DNA of 64,000 nucleotides from Grifola frondosa (taxonomy: Eukaryota > Basidiomycota > Agaricomycetes > Polyporales > Grifolaceae): the NCBI GenBank assembly GCA_001683735.1, contig LUGG01000015.1, positions 434,001 to 498,000 on the forward strand. Direction: 5' to 3'. A model generated the notes under the pieces. It saw only the letters and a program-made list of their open reading frames with translations. It made no database searches and was not told the DNA's origin. Positions 10,684-24,050 of this stretch are shown here, one piece after another (the stretch's first letter is position 1; each line of letters opens with the position of its first letter). The translations under genes and the position numbers were made by a program.

Positions 10684-13637
10684 AGCGCTAGCGACTTGGC
10701 GATGTCGGCACTTGCAGTCGGCAATAGCAACCTGCTTTGGAAAATCAAAGGCTGACAGCACTACACATTGAGCTGGTTGAATGACAGACTACAAAGGTGC
10801 GTGGCATGCATCAGTCCATGTTCGAACAAACTGACATGAGAGTGTGACTTACCAGAGCAGTTGTCTGACTGCACCAAAAGCTTTGAGCACAAGCATAGAT
10901 AATGAGTGCGTGAACTGTTAATGCCTTCAGAATGACTACCGGCATTCTGAGGACATTTTGGAAGACCTGAACAATTAATTCAGTAAGTGAATCAATGCCT
11001 ATGGATGAAAACTGATTCACCAGCATGCGGCACAGTATAGTGTTTGCCTGGCCTCGGAGTCCGGGCAAGTGATCGATGTGAGAATTCACGTGAGCACAGG
11101 GACCGGCCCTAACAGATCAATCATCAACATTCAGTCAGCGAGAGCTTCCGATATCTAAGTGACTGTAAGCTTACCTCAATCAAAGAAGCATGTGTTGTCA
11201 GCGCAGTCACTCTCAATGCCAGAGCATGTCTCGAGTGTTACGAACAATTAAGAGTGCAATTGCATAAATATTCAAATCCGTGATGAAGGCTCATTAGTGA
11301 GAACACAACACAGATCTATACTTACCTCATGAATCGGAGACTATACTCTGAGCAGCACAATCTCGATTCTCGACATTATGAGCTTCCGCATTTTGTATTA
11401 CTCACTATGCAAAAATGTGCTCTCGCGCTCCGTTGATGATTTGAGAATGGCAAATTTATTTCAATAAAATTTAATACAATTCTGTCTGTGACAACAGCAC
11501 CGTCAGTATCCTAGGTCATACTATATATCGGAATAACTGACCATCACATGTATCAAGAACCCATAGCTCTCAAACCACAGAGTCCTTTTTCTATGCTCTA
11601 GCCCATTCCTTACCAGCCTCGCCTACTTTCCAAGTCAATACCGCCATCTTCTCTCATGTAACACAATCTGCACATGTTCGAAGCAATTCCTATTAAAAAT
11701 GATGAATGAAACATACCTTCCAAATTGAAATAATAGATTACTGGGTTTATCGAGAAGATATGGACTAAGTTACCATGGCCAGAACTTGTCGAAAGCTACA
11801 GACAACAAGAAGATCAAATCAATATCTGTGAGCCAAACATAGATTGACACTTGCCTTTTCGAGGCAACCCTGTCGCATCTTCACTGTTTCCAGTAACAAT
11901 GTCTGCAAGGTAGACATATGGCTGGCAGTAATGGTGACTAAAGAAGTTGGCGTGCCATTGTGAGAACTGCATGGCGGGGTGACAGGGTAGCGAGAAGAGG
12001 AGTGAGGAGGTCATATGAGTGGTAGCATGACAGTGTGATGAAGGAGCATAGTGGTGGGATAGACCGTAGCATGGATTTTACGACAACTCACTACTTTTTA
12101 TAACTTCAAGTTGTGGCCTGTCTTCCAAACTGATCCATGATTGCGTTAACACCGAGTATCGGAAGGCGGCTGATTCTTTTGTGTTTCAGGGTGTTTACAT
12201 ACAGACTATGTTTAGACCAGTTGCAACTTGCTTGCGCTCAAACGGGGACCTGACTTCGGCAAACTGAGCTGTTTGGTAATTTGGTAATGCTCCATGATTA
12301 GATTACTTCAGACTTTCTTCTTAACAAAGCACTTCACATTAAATATTTAGACACATGCTGACATTTAGTGTTGTGCGGGCCCGGCTTGGCTTGAAAGCCA
12401 CGGCTTTGGCCCGGCTCAGACGGCTCCGGCTTCGTTTGAATGTCAGGCCGGGCCATGAGCCGTCGAAGCCTAAGCCGGGGCTTGGCTTTGGCTCAGGCCC
12501 CGGCTTTTTTGTACAACTTCTTTTCTTCAGTATCCAATCCAAAAATGTCCTGCAGTGGTATTACAATATTGGATGTAATAACCTGTAGATATAGCTAGTG
12601 AAATGTAGTGAAAAAATGGCGAAAATGTTTCGAAAATCGCAATATCACCTTGCTGCAGACCCTAATTAGGAAGGTATGCAGCCAATTGGGAATTGTGACC
12701 GAGAATCAACAAGTTTTCAGGGTTTGATTGCGAAAACCTGCAGCGAAACTTCATTTTGAGTTTTAAAATTAATGTAAATGTTTTTCAGTGAGGTAAATTA
12801 CTACATACTAAAAGCCCGGCCTGACGGCTTGGCTTTGGCCGGCTTGACCCTTAGGCCAGGCCACAAGCCCTCACAAGCCGTCCTTCATGGCTCGGCTCGG
12901 CCCGGCCTACTTAGGGCTTGGCTTGGCCGGCTTGACGGCTGAAGCCGGGCCCGCACAACACTACTGACATTTCAAAAATTGGCAAGAATTTCTGCAAGCT
13001 GTTCAAGGCAAAAAAGAAATTATTTTTCATTTCTGAGATTCAGACACAATATAGATTTTTGGTGTCGGAAACTCTGATATGATGATGTTGGCTGGTGAAC
13101 CGAGATCAACACGTAAGTGTTGCTATTGCCGGCAATTATCACAATATTATCAAATGTTGGTTTACAAAATTTAATCATGAATATTCTTAACCAGCACTGT
13201 GACCCCTAATTGATTTGTTGTTACTGCTTGATTTTTTGTTACTGATTAGATATCGTCTGGTTCAGCCACAGCAGCAGATAAGATTGTTCATGGAATGATG
13301 TCAGTGTGGCAAAGTCAAACTTTGAGATTTGATTCCAGTATTATCACCGGCACCAACTCATGGTAAAATGTTCTGGGAATGCTCTAATAATTTAAATATA
13401 CCATGGCAACTATGTGTGCTCAAGAAATCGACCACATCCACGCTGATCATTGAATATAAATCAATGTCAACGGAAATCAATCATGCACCCGACAATGCAA
13501 TGTTTTCGAAACCAAAGACTCCAAGTTCCTGCCGACAAACATACACCCTTCATAGACATGACCATCAACTAGATTTTCTGCAGGGTGAATTATTTCGAGA
13601 TGCTGGTTGACTTGATCGGGAACCTCTGACGCCACCA
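10684..13637. repeat. Long direct repeat block A, copy 2 (A2)
   Basis: This is the second copy of block A, starting with the same bases as position 1 of the window. It is longer than A1 because a 598-bp MITE plus its 8-bp target duplication lies at 12358-12971. Outside the MITE and a variable patch at about 11756-12080, the two copies are nearly identical. The block ends at 13637, directly against the terminal inverted repeat of the Plavaka-type element. The same small ORF near the left end (minus strand 10811-11089, like 128-406 in A1) is conserved in both copies, but this follows from the overall identity and is not evidence of a gene. Confidence 0.93.
12366..12963. mobile_element. Non-autonomous hAT-type MITE with empty-site control
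   Basis: The element has perfect 22-bp terminal inverted repeats (12366-12387 and 12942-12963, starting TAGTGTTGTGCGGGCCC). It is flanked by an exact 8-bp target duplication CTGACATT (12358-12365 and 12964-12971). The matching place in A1 (about 1680-1687) has a single CTGACATT and no insert. An 8-bp duplication and TAGTG-type ends are hallmarks of the hAT superfamily. Both ends carry many GC-rich subterminal copies of motifs like GGCTTGGC and AAGCCGGGC in both orientations, the usual arrangement of hAT transposase binding sites. The centre (about 12510-12810) is AT-rich and has no coding capacity, so the element must rely on a transposase from elsewhere. Confidence 0.95.
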
Positions 13638-13651
13638 CATCAGCAAAATCC
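13638..13651 (+). repeat. Left terminal inverted repeat of the big transposon
   Basis: CATCAGCAAAATCC begins immediately after the last base shared by A1 and A2. The following 180 bases are rich in GTCTAA, CAGAC and TGAGAC motifs. GCACTTATAGCAACC (13800-13814) closely matches a motif at 56599-56613, inside another copy of the same terminus. Confidence 0.9.
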
Positions 13652-14374
13652 AGATATGTCTAATTTCGTCTTAAATCATCTAAATACATCTGAGACATCT
13701 TAAATTAAGATCAGTGAGACATACAGAGCTGTCAGACAATTGAGACAGTCCAGACGAAAAATTATCAGACAATCTCAGAGTATTAAGAGACCTCAAAGAG
13801 CACTTATAGCAACCAGAGAATTTCCGGTACTTGTCGGTTTAAATATTCTTGACCATCTTGTTGATCTTAGCAACTTCGTTGGCGGTCGTTTTCGTCTGTA
13901 TCCTCTCAATTGTCTTGACTTCGACCGTGCAGACCCAGAAGACCTCACAGACCATTAAGAAAAGGTACTTGCCCGTTTGCCCGTTTGCGCTCCCGCTCCT
14001 GGACATCTTCGAGGGTTCCGCTCGAGCCGCTCCCCAACTGCTTGCGTGTGAATCAAGCATCCGCGATCCGATCCCCGCAGCTCCGTCTGATGCCACAGAC
14101 ACACGGCGCCCAAACAACACCTTGTCAAAGTAATCGTCTCCGCTCCGCCCGCCCACAGTCTCATCCTCGTCCGCATCCACCACATGTAGCCGTGCGCTCA
14201 GCCCGCTCAGCCCACCGAGCTGCATGCCTGCGGGACTTCGCGAGCTCATCTCGCCCTCATGCTCCGAGCTCCGGGTTGCATTCCGTGCTTAGATCACATC
14301 CCCTTTTGTTCAGGATGATCATCTCTATCCTCGCCGTCGCACTTTGCGCATCCGATGCGCTCGTCGATTCGCCG
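13652..14374. other. Left subterminal region and unassigned captured sequence
   Basis: The first roughly 180 bases are AT-rich subterminal repeat sequence. From about 13850 to 14300 there is a GC-richer stretch with an open minus-strand frame of 136 codons (13839-14249). It contains an acidic run (residues DADEDETVG) and a Ser/Ala/Gly-rich part. It has no recognised domain and no clear splice sites, and could be another captured fragment. I see no evidence of an independent gene. Confidence 0.45.
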
Positions 14375-15860
14375 TCGATCTCTCTTCATCTTGTCACGAA
14401 TTGGGAGAAGGACATCGGATGCTTTGGTCTTACGTCGTTTCTGCCGAAGCAACTTAGTTTATGGCGTAGAATAATTGAAAGGAACTCACTGTATCGCAAT
14501 CCTCATCATCGATGACAGAGGGCATCATTGATGTCGATTTTCCACCGCCACGTCTCCGCTTGCCGCTGACTCGTAACATATGTAGGTTGGCCATCTTCCC
14601 TTTGCCGTTTTCTCCTTTATGTCCATGGGCGTGTCTTCTTCTGGTGTAGGGGATGTGTTCGACTCGGTTTCCCTGATCAGCTTGTTGGTTATCCTCCTTT
14701 CATTCTTTTCGCGAGCATGCTCAGATAGCTCTTGCAAATCTTCACCATCCTCCAAAGCCTTGTTGCAGGCAAACATCAGTATATCATCGACTTCTGTTGC
14801 TGACGAAAGCTTACCATCGCCCACTGGTCATTGCTGAGTCCGTCGTTGTAGATGACCACCGTTCTCCGGCGGTGTCCCCGACCCTCCATCTCCTCGAGCT
14901 CATTGTTGTCTTCGAAAGGTTCGTCTCTACGATAACATTCCGGTACCTCTTCAAAGTGCATGAGCGGCGGAGGCGGTTTGCCCCTGTTGTTTGCTTTCCG
15001 CCACGCTTCTAAAGTATCGCGCTCATGTTGTATGTCGACCTCGCGGAAGAGAGCACTTTCTTCATCACTGCAGGTGATAATCTCATTGATTTCATCACCA
15101 TTCGTGTCGCTTGCTTCTTCGTTCTCTTCCTCCTGATCCGCCTCCAAAATGGACCGCTAATACCGGGTCATCATTATTGTCATTCAAGCCGAGATACGAA
15201 AGCACGTACCAAAAACTCTTCCTGCTCTTCTTGGGTAGACTTGTTATCGAAGCGACCGGCCTGAATGACCTTAACGTCGACGTCCAATTTATAATGAGTA
15301 CGAGCAAATATGGCCTTTTTCTACGGGCTTCCCGGTGATGAATGGCAGGATTCGCACAACCTTTATCTTGCCAATACGATGAGCACGGTCCTGTGCTTGC
15401 AAATGCGCGTGAGGATTCCTGTTTGATACAGTATTCAGTGCAAAATTAATCGTAAAAACTTGATCGGCGCTCACCAATCACTATCAAAACTGAGAATGCC
15501 CAGGCAATACATCAGTCAAGATTCGCGAGAATGAGGCAGGCAATACATACATGCGAGCGAATCGAGGTACGCGTCTGCCTGCTTCAGCAGGTGCGTGATA
15601 CGTGTATCCTTCGCTGTGTCGATCAGCTTCATGTACGCCTCCTCATCGTCCGCCTTGAGAGCCCCCAATGCACGCCTGAGCCGCGTGATGCGATCCTGCG
15701 CTGCCCGCCCCATCGCCCGCAAGTCATTCCCATGATCGCAGACCACTCTCAGTTGCTCGACGTGCTTCTGCTTCGCCCGACGCTCCCGTTCCAGTTGCTG
15801 CTGATGCTCCAGGTTCTCCGTCGTTCTCACGTCCTGCAGCGCAGGGTTGTGCACCCGTCA
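14375..15860 (-). pseudogene. STH1/SNF2 chromatin remodeller fragment with ATPase core deleted
   Basis: Read on the minus strand, 15854-15550 encodes part of the HSA/post-HSA region of a fungal SNF2/STH1 ATPase (residues such as ADDEEAYMKLIDTAKDTRI and AYLDSLA). This is followed at once by the end of helicase lobe 2 (FDSDWNPHA, QAQDRAHRIG) and the post-helicase segment (VIQAGRFDNK, EADQEEENEEA, GKPPPPLM, LEEMEGRG). In an intact protein several hundred residues of DEXD and HELICc domain lie between these parts; here they are gone. An intron splitting the Trp codon of DSDWNPHA (GT at about 15475, AG at about 15419) and an intron at about 14505-14434 are retained, so this is not a processed copy. 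One extra A at about 15318 shifts the frame. The C-terminal bromodomain is absent. Normal STH1 remodels nucleosomes as the RSC/SWI-SNF ATPase; this fragment could not. Confidence 0.85.
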
Positions 15861-15929
15861 GAAGTCTACCTGGTTCAAGGGCAGCAGTGTCCCTTGCGTT
15901 AGGCCTCCGCCACCAGCGCATGAAGAACC

Positions 15930-18900
15930 CGATCGTCATGACCATGAGGTTGAATGCGCCTTCGGCGCATCGAATCGCGATGTAGTCGAGGATCTCTGCA
16001 ACCTGCAGGAAGCCTTGCCAGAAGGATCCCGATGAACAGAAATCCCGCGAAGCAGCTCGTTCGAACAAGTTCGCGACGAGCTAAGCATCCGCCTTCTTGG
16101 ACTCAATCGCAGATATAATGAGTTTCTCCACGAGAAGCCACCGGAGGATATCAGGGAGCTTCGTAAAGTAGACCTCGGCTTCGTTAATATCTTGGACGCT
16201 GAAGAACTCCTCGGAGTCTTCACCGACCTGCGCTTCTGCCTCGGCTTGGGTCATCGAGGGCGAAGCTACCTCTCATTCCTCATCATCCGAGTTCACTGTT
16301 GAGACAACAGGCATCGCATCAGCCTGCGCCATGTCAGACTTGAATACTGTTCGAAGGAGAAGATTGAGAGTCCGCCGTTGGGCAGAGGCCTCCGAAACAT
16401 CACTTTGGCCAAGAGGAATACTCGCTTTTTGCCTAAGAGCTCGGCTTGACTTCGATGATGCTGCAGATTCGACGGCAAGCTCGGCGTTCTGGGCGAGCAT
16501 CGAGAACATGTTCATGGAACCACGAGATTCCCATTTGGTCTCCTTTCTGGCGAAGATACTGTTCGGACCAAATGTCATCGACGCCATCTTGCTGATCTTG
16601 CCAAAATTCGAACGATCGCCTGCTTTGGGAGGCGGCCGTGGTGCAGAGTTCCCAATGGTAGCCCAACCGTCTGGGCCAGTCTGAGCGTGCTCTCCTCGCT
16701 CGCCGCCTCGTCTCGAGCTGCCCTCCCGCATGCTCACATTATGTTGATAAGTGTTCTTCTCGTTGGCAGCTTTCTCCTTTGCAGCCTGCAGTGATGACCA
16801 GTCAGCTAATCGGACAAACACAGATCATCTGAAGAGCCTTACGGTACGGCTGCAATAGTTGTCGGGCAGCAACTTGATTGCGAGTCATTTATTTGCGTTC
16901 TCGAAGTTCGATGATATCCTAAAGATTCAATCAGCTTCAAAAACCATGAGATAGACTAAATTCCCATACCTGCAGCATCGACTGCATTCCTGGATTAATA
17001 TTCGGGCTGTTGCATAGCTCCTTTGTCCGGAAAAAGTACACATCTATATGTGCACGAGCCTTGGGAGTATCGAGGATTTGACCGACGGTCATCAAAAGCT
17101 TGCACAAGCTCTCAATCTCCGCTTCCTCCGGACCCTCAACGTTGCCAAGCAGCTTCCTGACGCATTCATGCAAGGTACGCTCCGTAAGCATTTGAATCTT
17201 GAACAACTCGCCGATGTACTTGATGAGGCCAAGGCCCTAGCGCTTGGCCTTCTGCGCAGCGTAGTACTCCTCTGAGGAAAGAGCACTTTCTCCGTCTTTG
17301 CTTTCCTCAGCAGCAGCCTTCGCCGCCTGGTCCTGAGTAGCCTTTGTCGCAGCCGCCGCGGCGGTCGCCTCCATGGCTACCCACCCACGCTCGAAATCCT
17401 CCTGGCAACGATTGAGTAGATACTTGCGGAACAATTGACCACCGGCGATAGGCTTGCTCTCCGAATTCTTGATCCCATCGTCCTGGACATTCGCGCTAAT
17501 CTGCTCCATCATCTTGCGACAGAGACACGCACACATTTCCGACCAAGTCGCCTCATCGGTCGCCTTCTCGAACACGAGGCGGATGACCTGGATAAGTGTC
17601 CGACCATCCTTCTTCTCGGACCATTGTCCACGTGATGATTTGGTCCGAAATCGAGTTGAAGCGCTCCGCCAGTTTGTTGAGCAGACCCCGGACCTTATGA
17701 TCTACCGCCCTGGAGAATCCGCATCGGGAGCCTGACTCTTCCTGCCAAGACTACCTGTTGCCACCAGTTCGCAGAAGCTCCCAGAGGCGCCACGGCTTCC
17801 TGGGACAGTCCACCAGATAGTGATGATCCCGAGGCAAAGGAACTTTGCCCAGACAATCCAGCACCAACTTTGTTCTCTTTGTCGCGCCGGCCGCCTCGCT
17901 GGCTCCGTGTCCGGCCACTGCCCATAGGGTGGTCGCCCGGACCGCCTTGGCTAGAAGAACACACCATAGCTGAAGGCTGACTGAACGGCATACCAACGGG
18001 GCCACCCGACATCAAAGTGAAACGATTAGACATCGGAAGTGTTCTCTGCTCGACATCTTGCCACTCGGCGGAGGAACTGGCCTATCAGTTGAAGGGATTT
18101 GCAGGCTTGGGGAAGCCTAAGAGACTACGGCCTATGGAGGCCTGACGGGCAGTGGTAGAGGTGGGAGGTGGCATGGATGTGGAGGATGTGCAGCGACCTG
18201 GACCACCATGGCTCACAGTGCAATTCTGGTCAGCAGGTTCGAGGCCAATTGCATCTAGTGGGGAAGAGAACCGAGTTTCTCCTTGCAGATGGCCATGAAT
18301 TGTAGGAGGAATTCGTGGTCGTATCTAAACGAGACCATGATTTGAGCATATAGATCACAAGGAAGATTTCCGAAAACTTACCTGAATTTTGCCAGCTTTG
18401 CATTCACGTTGAGTTCGACCTTAGGACTTTTGATGCCTTCAGGCGTGCGATAGAGCCAAGATCTTCGATGACCTGAGCAGTGGCTAAGGCAGAAGGGAGT
18501 GGGGCGGGAATGGGAACCTTTGTCCCTGATAGATCCAAAGGACCACGCTGACGCTTCGTTGTCTCCGGATGCACCACTGTGTCGATGTGTAGCGGACCCT
18601 TGTCAGAATCCTTATCCTTGGCCTCTTCCTTTGCAGCGTCGTCCTCTGCCTCCTCAGCCTCGGGAGCCTCCTCGACTTTGCCCTCTCCTGCAGCCTCGGC
18701 CTTCAATTCCTCGGCTTTCTGGGCCGCCTCCTTCGCCAGACGCTCCTCCTCTGCCTTGTGCGCCCGCTCCTCTGCCAGCTGCAATCGCTCCTTCTCTTAT
18801 CCTTCCGGAGTCATTCTTTGTCTTCTTCCCCTTACGCAGCTTCTCCTCTCCTCTTCCTCTCTTTGTAACTGTTCCTTCTCCTCCGCCTCCGTGCGCGTCC

Positions 18901-19035
18901 GCTCCTCTTCCTCTTCCTTCGCTCTTCCTCACGCTTCTTGTTTTCTTCCTCTTCAGCTGCATGGCGAGCGATCTCTTCTGCCGCCTTCTTCCACCACTTC
19001 TTCTCATTCTCCTCCGCAAGCTCATCGCCTTGGCC
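15930..19035 (-). pseudogene. eIF4G fragment: eIF4E-binding/middle region to MA3 domain
   Basis: On the minus strand this reads as the body of fungal translation initiation factor eIF4G. In order it shows: a charged Glu/Ala/Lys-rich helix region (about 19000-18600); a segment with IEDLGSI followed by FRYDHEFLLQFMA (about 18480-18290, the conserved stretch before MIF4G); a Ser/Gly-rich linker with basic RRGGRRDKEN; the MIF4G domain (17575-16970, with FEKATDEATWSEM, GGQLFRKYLLNRCQ, FKIQMLTERTLHECV); a linker (GPDGWATIGNSAPRPPPKAG); and a degenerate MA3 domain (about 16220-15930, EDSEEFFSV, YFTKLPD, QGFLQVAEILD). Frame changes occur between nearly every block and several introns remain. The start is missing; a separate N-terminal piece lies at 22690-24050. 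It directly follows actin and directly precedes STH1 sequence, so it is a captured or rearranged fragment and not a working gene. Confidence 0.85.
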
Positions 19036-20379
<1,344 letters not shown>

Positions 20380-20390
<11 letters not shown>

Positions 20391-22725
20391 ACATTCGCGG
20401 GGTCCTCTGCGAGAAGAACGATCCGATACCTGCGCCCCATGAGCTCAGCGCAGCTTTGACGGGTTCTACCGGAGGTGGAGGCTGTTGGTTCATTACGATG
20501 CTCAGCGGGCGTATGCCCTTAGGTCGCTGTAGTGGGGTGGGCTCGGGCTGCACGCTCCGCGTGAGCTCCACTGAGCCCTTCCGCGACGTCTCAGCCACTG
20601 ACCGCGCATCTGACTTGCTGACCTCCATGGGACTGGTCGACGTGCTCCCCTCACCGCTCAGGTCGGAAGTAGAGCTTGAGTTGCGCTGCAGCCACCGCCC
20701 GCGCATGCCCTCGACGGCTTTGAAGAAGTTTGTGGATCCTGTGGTGATTGTGCGTGAGATCGCCTCGCGTGTGGGCGCCAGCTGCTGCTCTAGCTTCAGC
20801 TCTTGGATACCCTCGGATAGCCATAGGCTGATGTCAGTGATGACGAAGGGTTTCTCACTGCAAGGATGCCTAGAGGAACGACGCAATTCCCATGAGCCAG
20901 AGGCGGTCGATATGCAAGGATATTCTCTTACCGCGCTTCGATGAGGTCAAACAAGAGAGGGTCAGTTACCCGATCCCAGACTTCTTAGTCTTCTTGAATT
21001 CCTGAATCCATAATGGATTGAAGTCTTGTATCGAGTTCTTGCTATACCTGAACCATCAGTGATCATTATGCCGCGGTCTTGTCCCTTGCTCAAGAATGCG
21101 GCATATTTGACAGATGCTAGAGCCCCAGTGATGTATTCCTCGAACTAACAGTGATATGATCAGTGAGGGAACAGAAACATCCAAGAAGAATATTCCAACC
21201 TTTTGCCTCAGATAGTCATCGCTTCCCTTGAAGCTATATGCACAAATCAACATCATCAGTTTCAAGGAAGTCCACGGTGACGTACAGCATACCCAATGGC
21301 CGGTTAGGGTCCTCATCATAGCCCTCATTTACGTCTCGCACAATATCATCCATCCACTTCCTGTCGGCGGCGGTCAACCCGGCCGAATGCTCGAGTCGGG
21401 GATCCTTGAACTCCAGCGTGCCTGTCTCGATCTAAAGAAATCAAAGATGTTGAGCGCAGCATATACGTAGCATATCATGAAAAACAAACATTAACGAGTA
21501 GGTCGACCTCCTTCTGCTGCGTTACTATCGAGTTCGTACTCCCACACAGCAAGCAGCTCATGTCTTTCAACATGTTGAGCTGCTGTAAAGGAAGGTACGG
21601 CTGGAAGAATGCATCCTGGTGCACAACGCATATCAGCGTTATGGCTTTAAGCCAAGGAGCGAGTAACTCACTTTGCCAAAGAGATCAAGAGGTAGCCCGA
21701 CATATGCCATCATGCTCTTGGGATCAGATGTGCGGAGCGAGGTTGGCCTGGAAAGCGTCTGTGCACATGCAGCTAGTGGAGGAGAGCCGCAGTCATCCAG
21801 ATTCTGAAGCAGACTTAGAGACAGCACGTATCAGGAAATAGGTAAAGCAAAGCAGCGGAGGTCATGTTTACCGGGGACACGGATGATGAGTGAGTACTGA
21901 TATGTGCACAACCATTCGACTGGATGGCCAAAGAACATTATCTATGCGGATGGTCAGTCAACATACTACTTACGATAGGTCATTAACGCTTTACCCTTTT
22001 CTGCAGCATTAACGCCTTCAGCAGTACGAGTGTCTGCTGTCTGAACGTATGCACTAGCTCTCGCCTAAATTACGTCAGTATCAGCCACATGTGCTTCAAA
22101 ATAACACTTACAAGCTCGTGCCTACGTGCACTTGCCATCAGACATGCGCACTCACATACAAAAGAAAATGTGAACTTACCTATATACAGTCCACTCTCAG
22201 TAAGCTGGCCTCATAACGAATGCTCCAACGATGAGTAGAAGTCCTCCAGGATACTCGTCTCGCTGAAGTCGCGCTGAGCAAATAGCGCATGAGTAATCAC
22301 TCCAAGCCTGTCGCTAGCATTACAGATGTCTCAGATGATTCAAAGGTTTGAAGGGCGTGAGAGACACACCGAATGGGTCCGAAAATGGTTCTTGAAGCAA
22401 GAATTACGACAGCCTTCTGAACAGTCGAACGTGTCACGTCCGGATCCTTGACTAGCAACTCTGACATGCTTATTTGTCAATTGCATCTGCAAATGCAATG
22501 AGAACAGTAGAGCATTCGATCAGAGTGATACTTACGAGATGCCAAACACGGTTATTGGATTGGGTGATGTCGGCACCAGGTGAAAACAGGAGTAATCCTC
22601 GGTGGTCTGCGAATCTTTGTGAACCAAACACTTTGTTTGGCAAATAGAGCGCGCTCACGAAATATGCACCATCAGGCAGGGCAAGAAATGGGAGAATCTT
22701 TACGATCTCCTCGTCTTCGAGGGGT
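20380..22725 (-). pseudogene. AVL9 (DENN-type late secretory protein) pseudogene
   Basis: The minus strand matches the Avl9 family, which acts in exocytic transport from the Golgi. Recognisable pieces in order: LPFLALPDGAYF and TEDYSCFHLVPTSPNP (about 22715-22560); LLVKDPDVTRSTVQKAVVIL (about 22465-22400); LLQNLDDCGSPPLA (about 21830-21770); TSNSIVTQQKEVDLLVN-like and FKDPRLEHSAG (about 21520-21400); RKWMDDIVRDVNEGYDEDPN (about 21375-21310); FKGSDDYLRQK (about 21235-21200); and a C-terminal Ser-rich tail with FVITDISLWLSEGIQELKLE (about 20850-20790). Many introns are kept. The exon after the first intron pair carries TGA at 22479-22477, where the family has Arg (Cys-Asn-Arg-Gln). The 5' end is fused to eIF4G N-terminal sequence and the 3' end to actin. 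The order of all conserved blocks is native, so one contiguous gene segment was copied. Confidence 0.82.
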
Positions 22726-24050
22726 CATGATCATTGGAGGCGACACAACAGGATCCGCCTTCTTGAATCGTTCTAAGTCAGCTTTAAGCCCGGACCCATC
22801 CTTAATAGTGGCTTTCCGTGGAACGAACGTGCTCGCACTCGAGTTGAGCCGCTCAAGCCCGCCCCCTGGTGCAGTCGTCAACAATGGTGTGGAGTGGCGA
22901 TGACACACTGCTCAGGCTCGTTGTGTGCGTGTGCGGTGATGGCGTCATATGTGGTGGATGGCCTGTGCTGGGAATGGCGAGGGTAAGCACAGGCGTGCTG
23001 GGCGGGTGAAGTTGGGGAGGTTGCGCAAGGGGTGACATGGGCATGCCACTCATCGGAGGACCGGGTGGACCCTGTTGCAGGTGATATTGTGGAGAAACTG
23101 GCGGCGGTATCCACTGCGGAGGATATTGGACATATTGTTGATCCATGGCCATGCCGGGATACGGATACTATAGTAGTTACATCATTGTCAGTCATTGACT
23201 CGATATTCAACCCAATATACTTACATAGTATCCAGGCCACCCTGGCACCGGAACAGGCTGAGGCAGCTGAGGCGGCCCCATCCGAGGACTCGGCATGCCC
23301 GCTGACATCAGCGTCGGTACGGCACCCCACCTGGCCCTCCAGGAACACCGGCCAGTCGCCCGTTCACTGTGCCGTTGGGTATCTGACGAGGGTATGACGG
23401 CGAACGAGGGACGCCGCCGGCGCTCGCCCGCATTCCATTTAGCTGTGGACTTAACGCGCCGGGAACGAAAGGAGTGTATGAATGGGCATCTGATTGAGAA
23501 GGCTGTGGTTGCTGATGCATACCCTGACCCTGAGTCAGCATTGCCGAGGGAGGGAGGGACGCCGGGCGAGTTGAGGGAGAGGTGACATTAGATGGCGTTG
23601 AGGAGCTCGTCGCAGTCGACGATCCCCTGCTCGGCGACTGGAAGCATCTACTTTCTGGTGAGGCTTATGGGCTGGAGCGGAAGACGACGCTGCAGACGCC
23701 GATGCCGACGCTGGCGGCACAGATAGGGAGCTAGTCGATGGCGATGAAGTCGAGGTCGAGGTGGAAGCTACTCTACCATAAGGTACCGAAGAGGGTGACG
23801 CTTGCACAGAGCCAAACTGCTTGATACTCTCTGACTTGACTGGCGGAACAATTGTAGGAGAGGATGATATTGGCGCGGCTATGTCGTCTATTGGGCCAAG
23901 AGTCACGGATGAACCTATATGGGTGGGAAAGCAAGGTGAGATGGCGAGAATTTACGCACTCCAGCATCGAAACATACCTGATTTTATGTGTTGTGACGAA
24001 CTACGGGCACCTGCAATGCCATCCCTAAACAATATGTCTTGATCAAGATG
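22690..24050 (-). pseudogene. eIF4G N-terminal fragment
   Basis: The minus strand shows the low-complexity N-terminal part of fungal eIF4G. An exon ends with SSQHIKSG (about 24040-23980). After an intron it continues VTLGPIDDIAAPISSSPTI, then Ser/Thr/Ala-rich sequence (23906-23600), a Gln/Pro-rich region (about 23540-23310), MAMDQQYVQYPPQWIPPP and further proline-rich sequence (23152-22900), and finally LNSSASTFVPRKATIK, the conserved motif that precedes the charged central region. Shortly afterwards (about 22725) the sequence becomes AVL9. The missing continuation of eIF4G appears 3.7 kb away at 19035. So either one eIF4G copy was split by an AVL9-actin block, or two eIF4G pieces were acquired separately. 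Frames change at several places. Confidence 0.75.

Noticed and set aside
1..13637. Blocks A1 and A2 as the two LTRs of one giant retrotransposon
   Set aside because: They are direct repeats, but A1 is cut by the window edge, there are no TG...CA borders, no primer site, and no retroelement genes between them.
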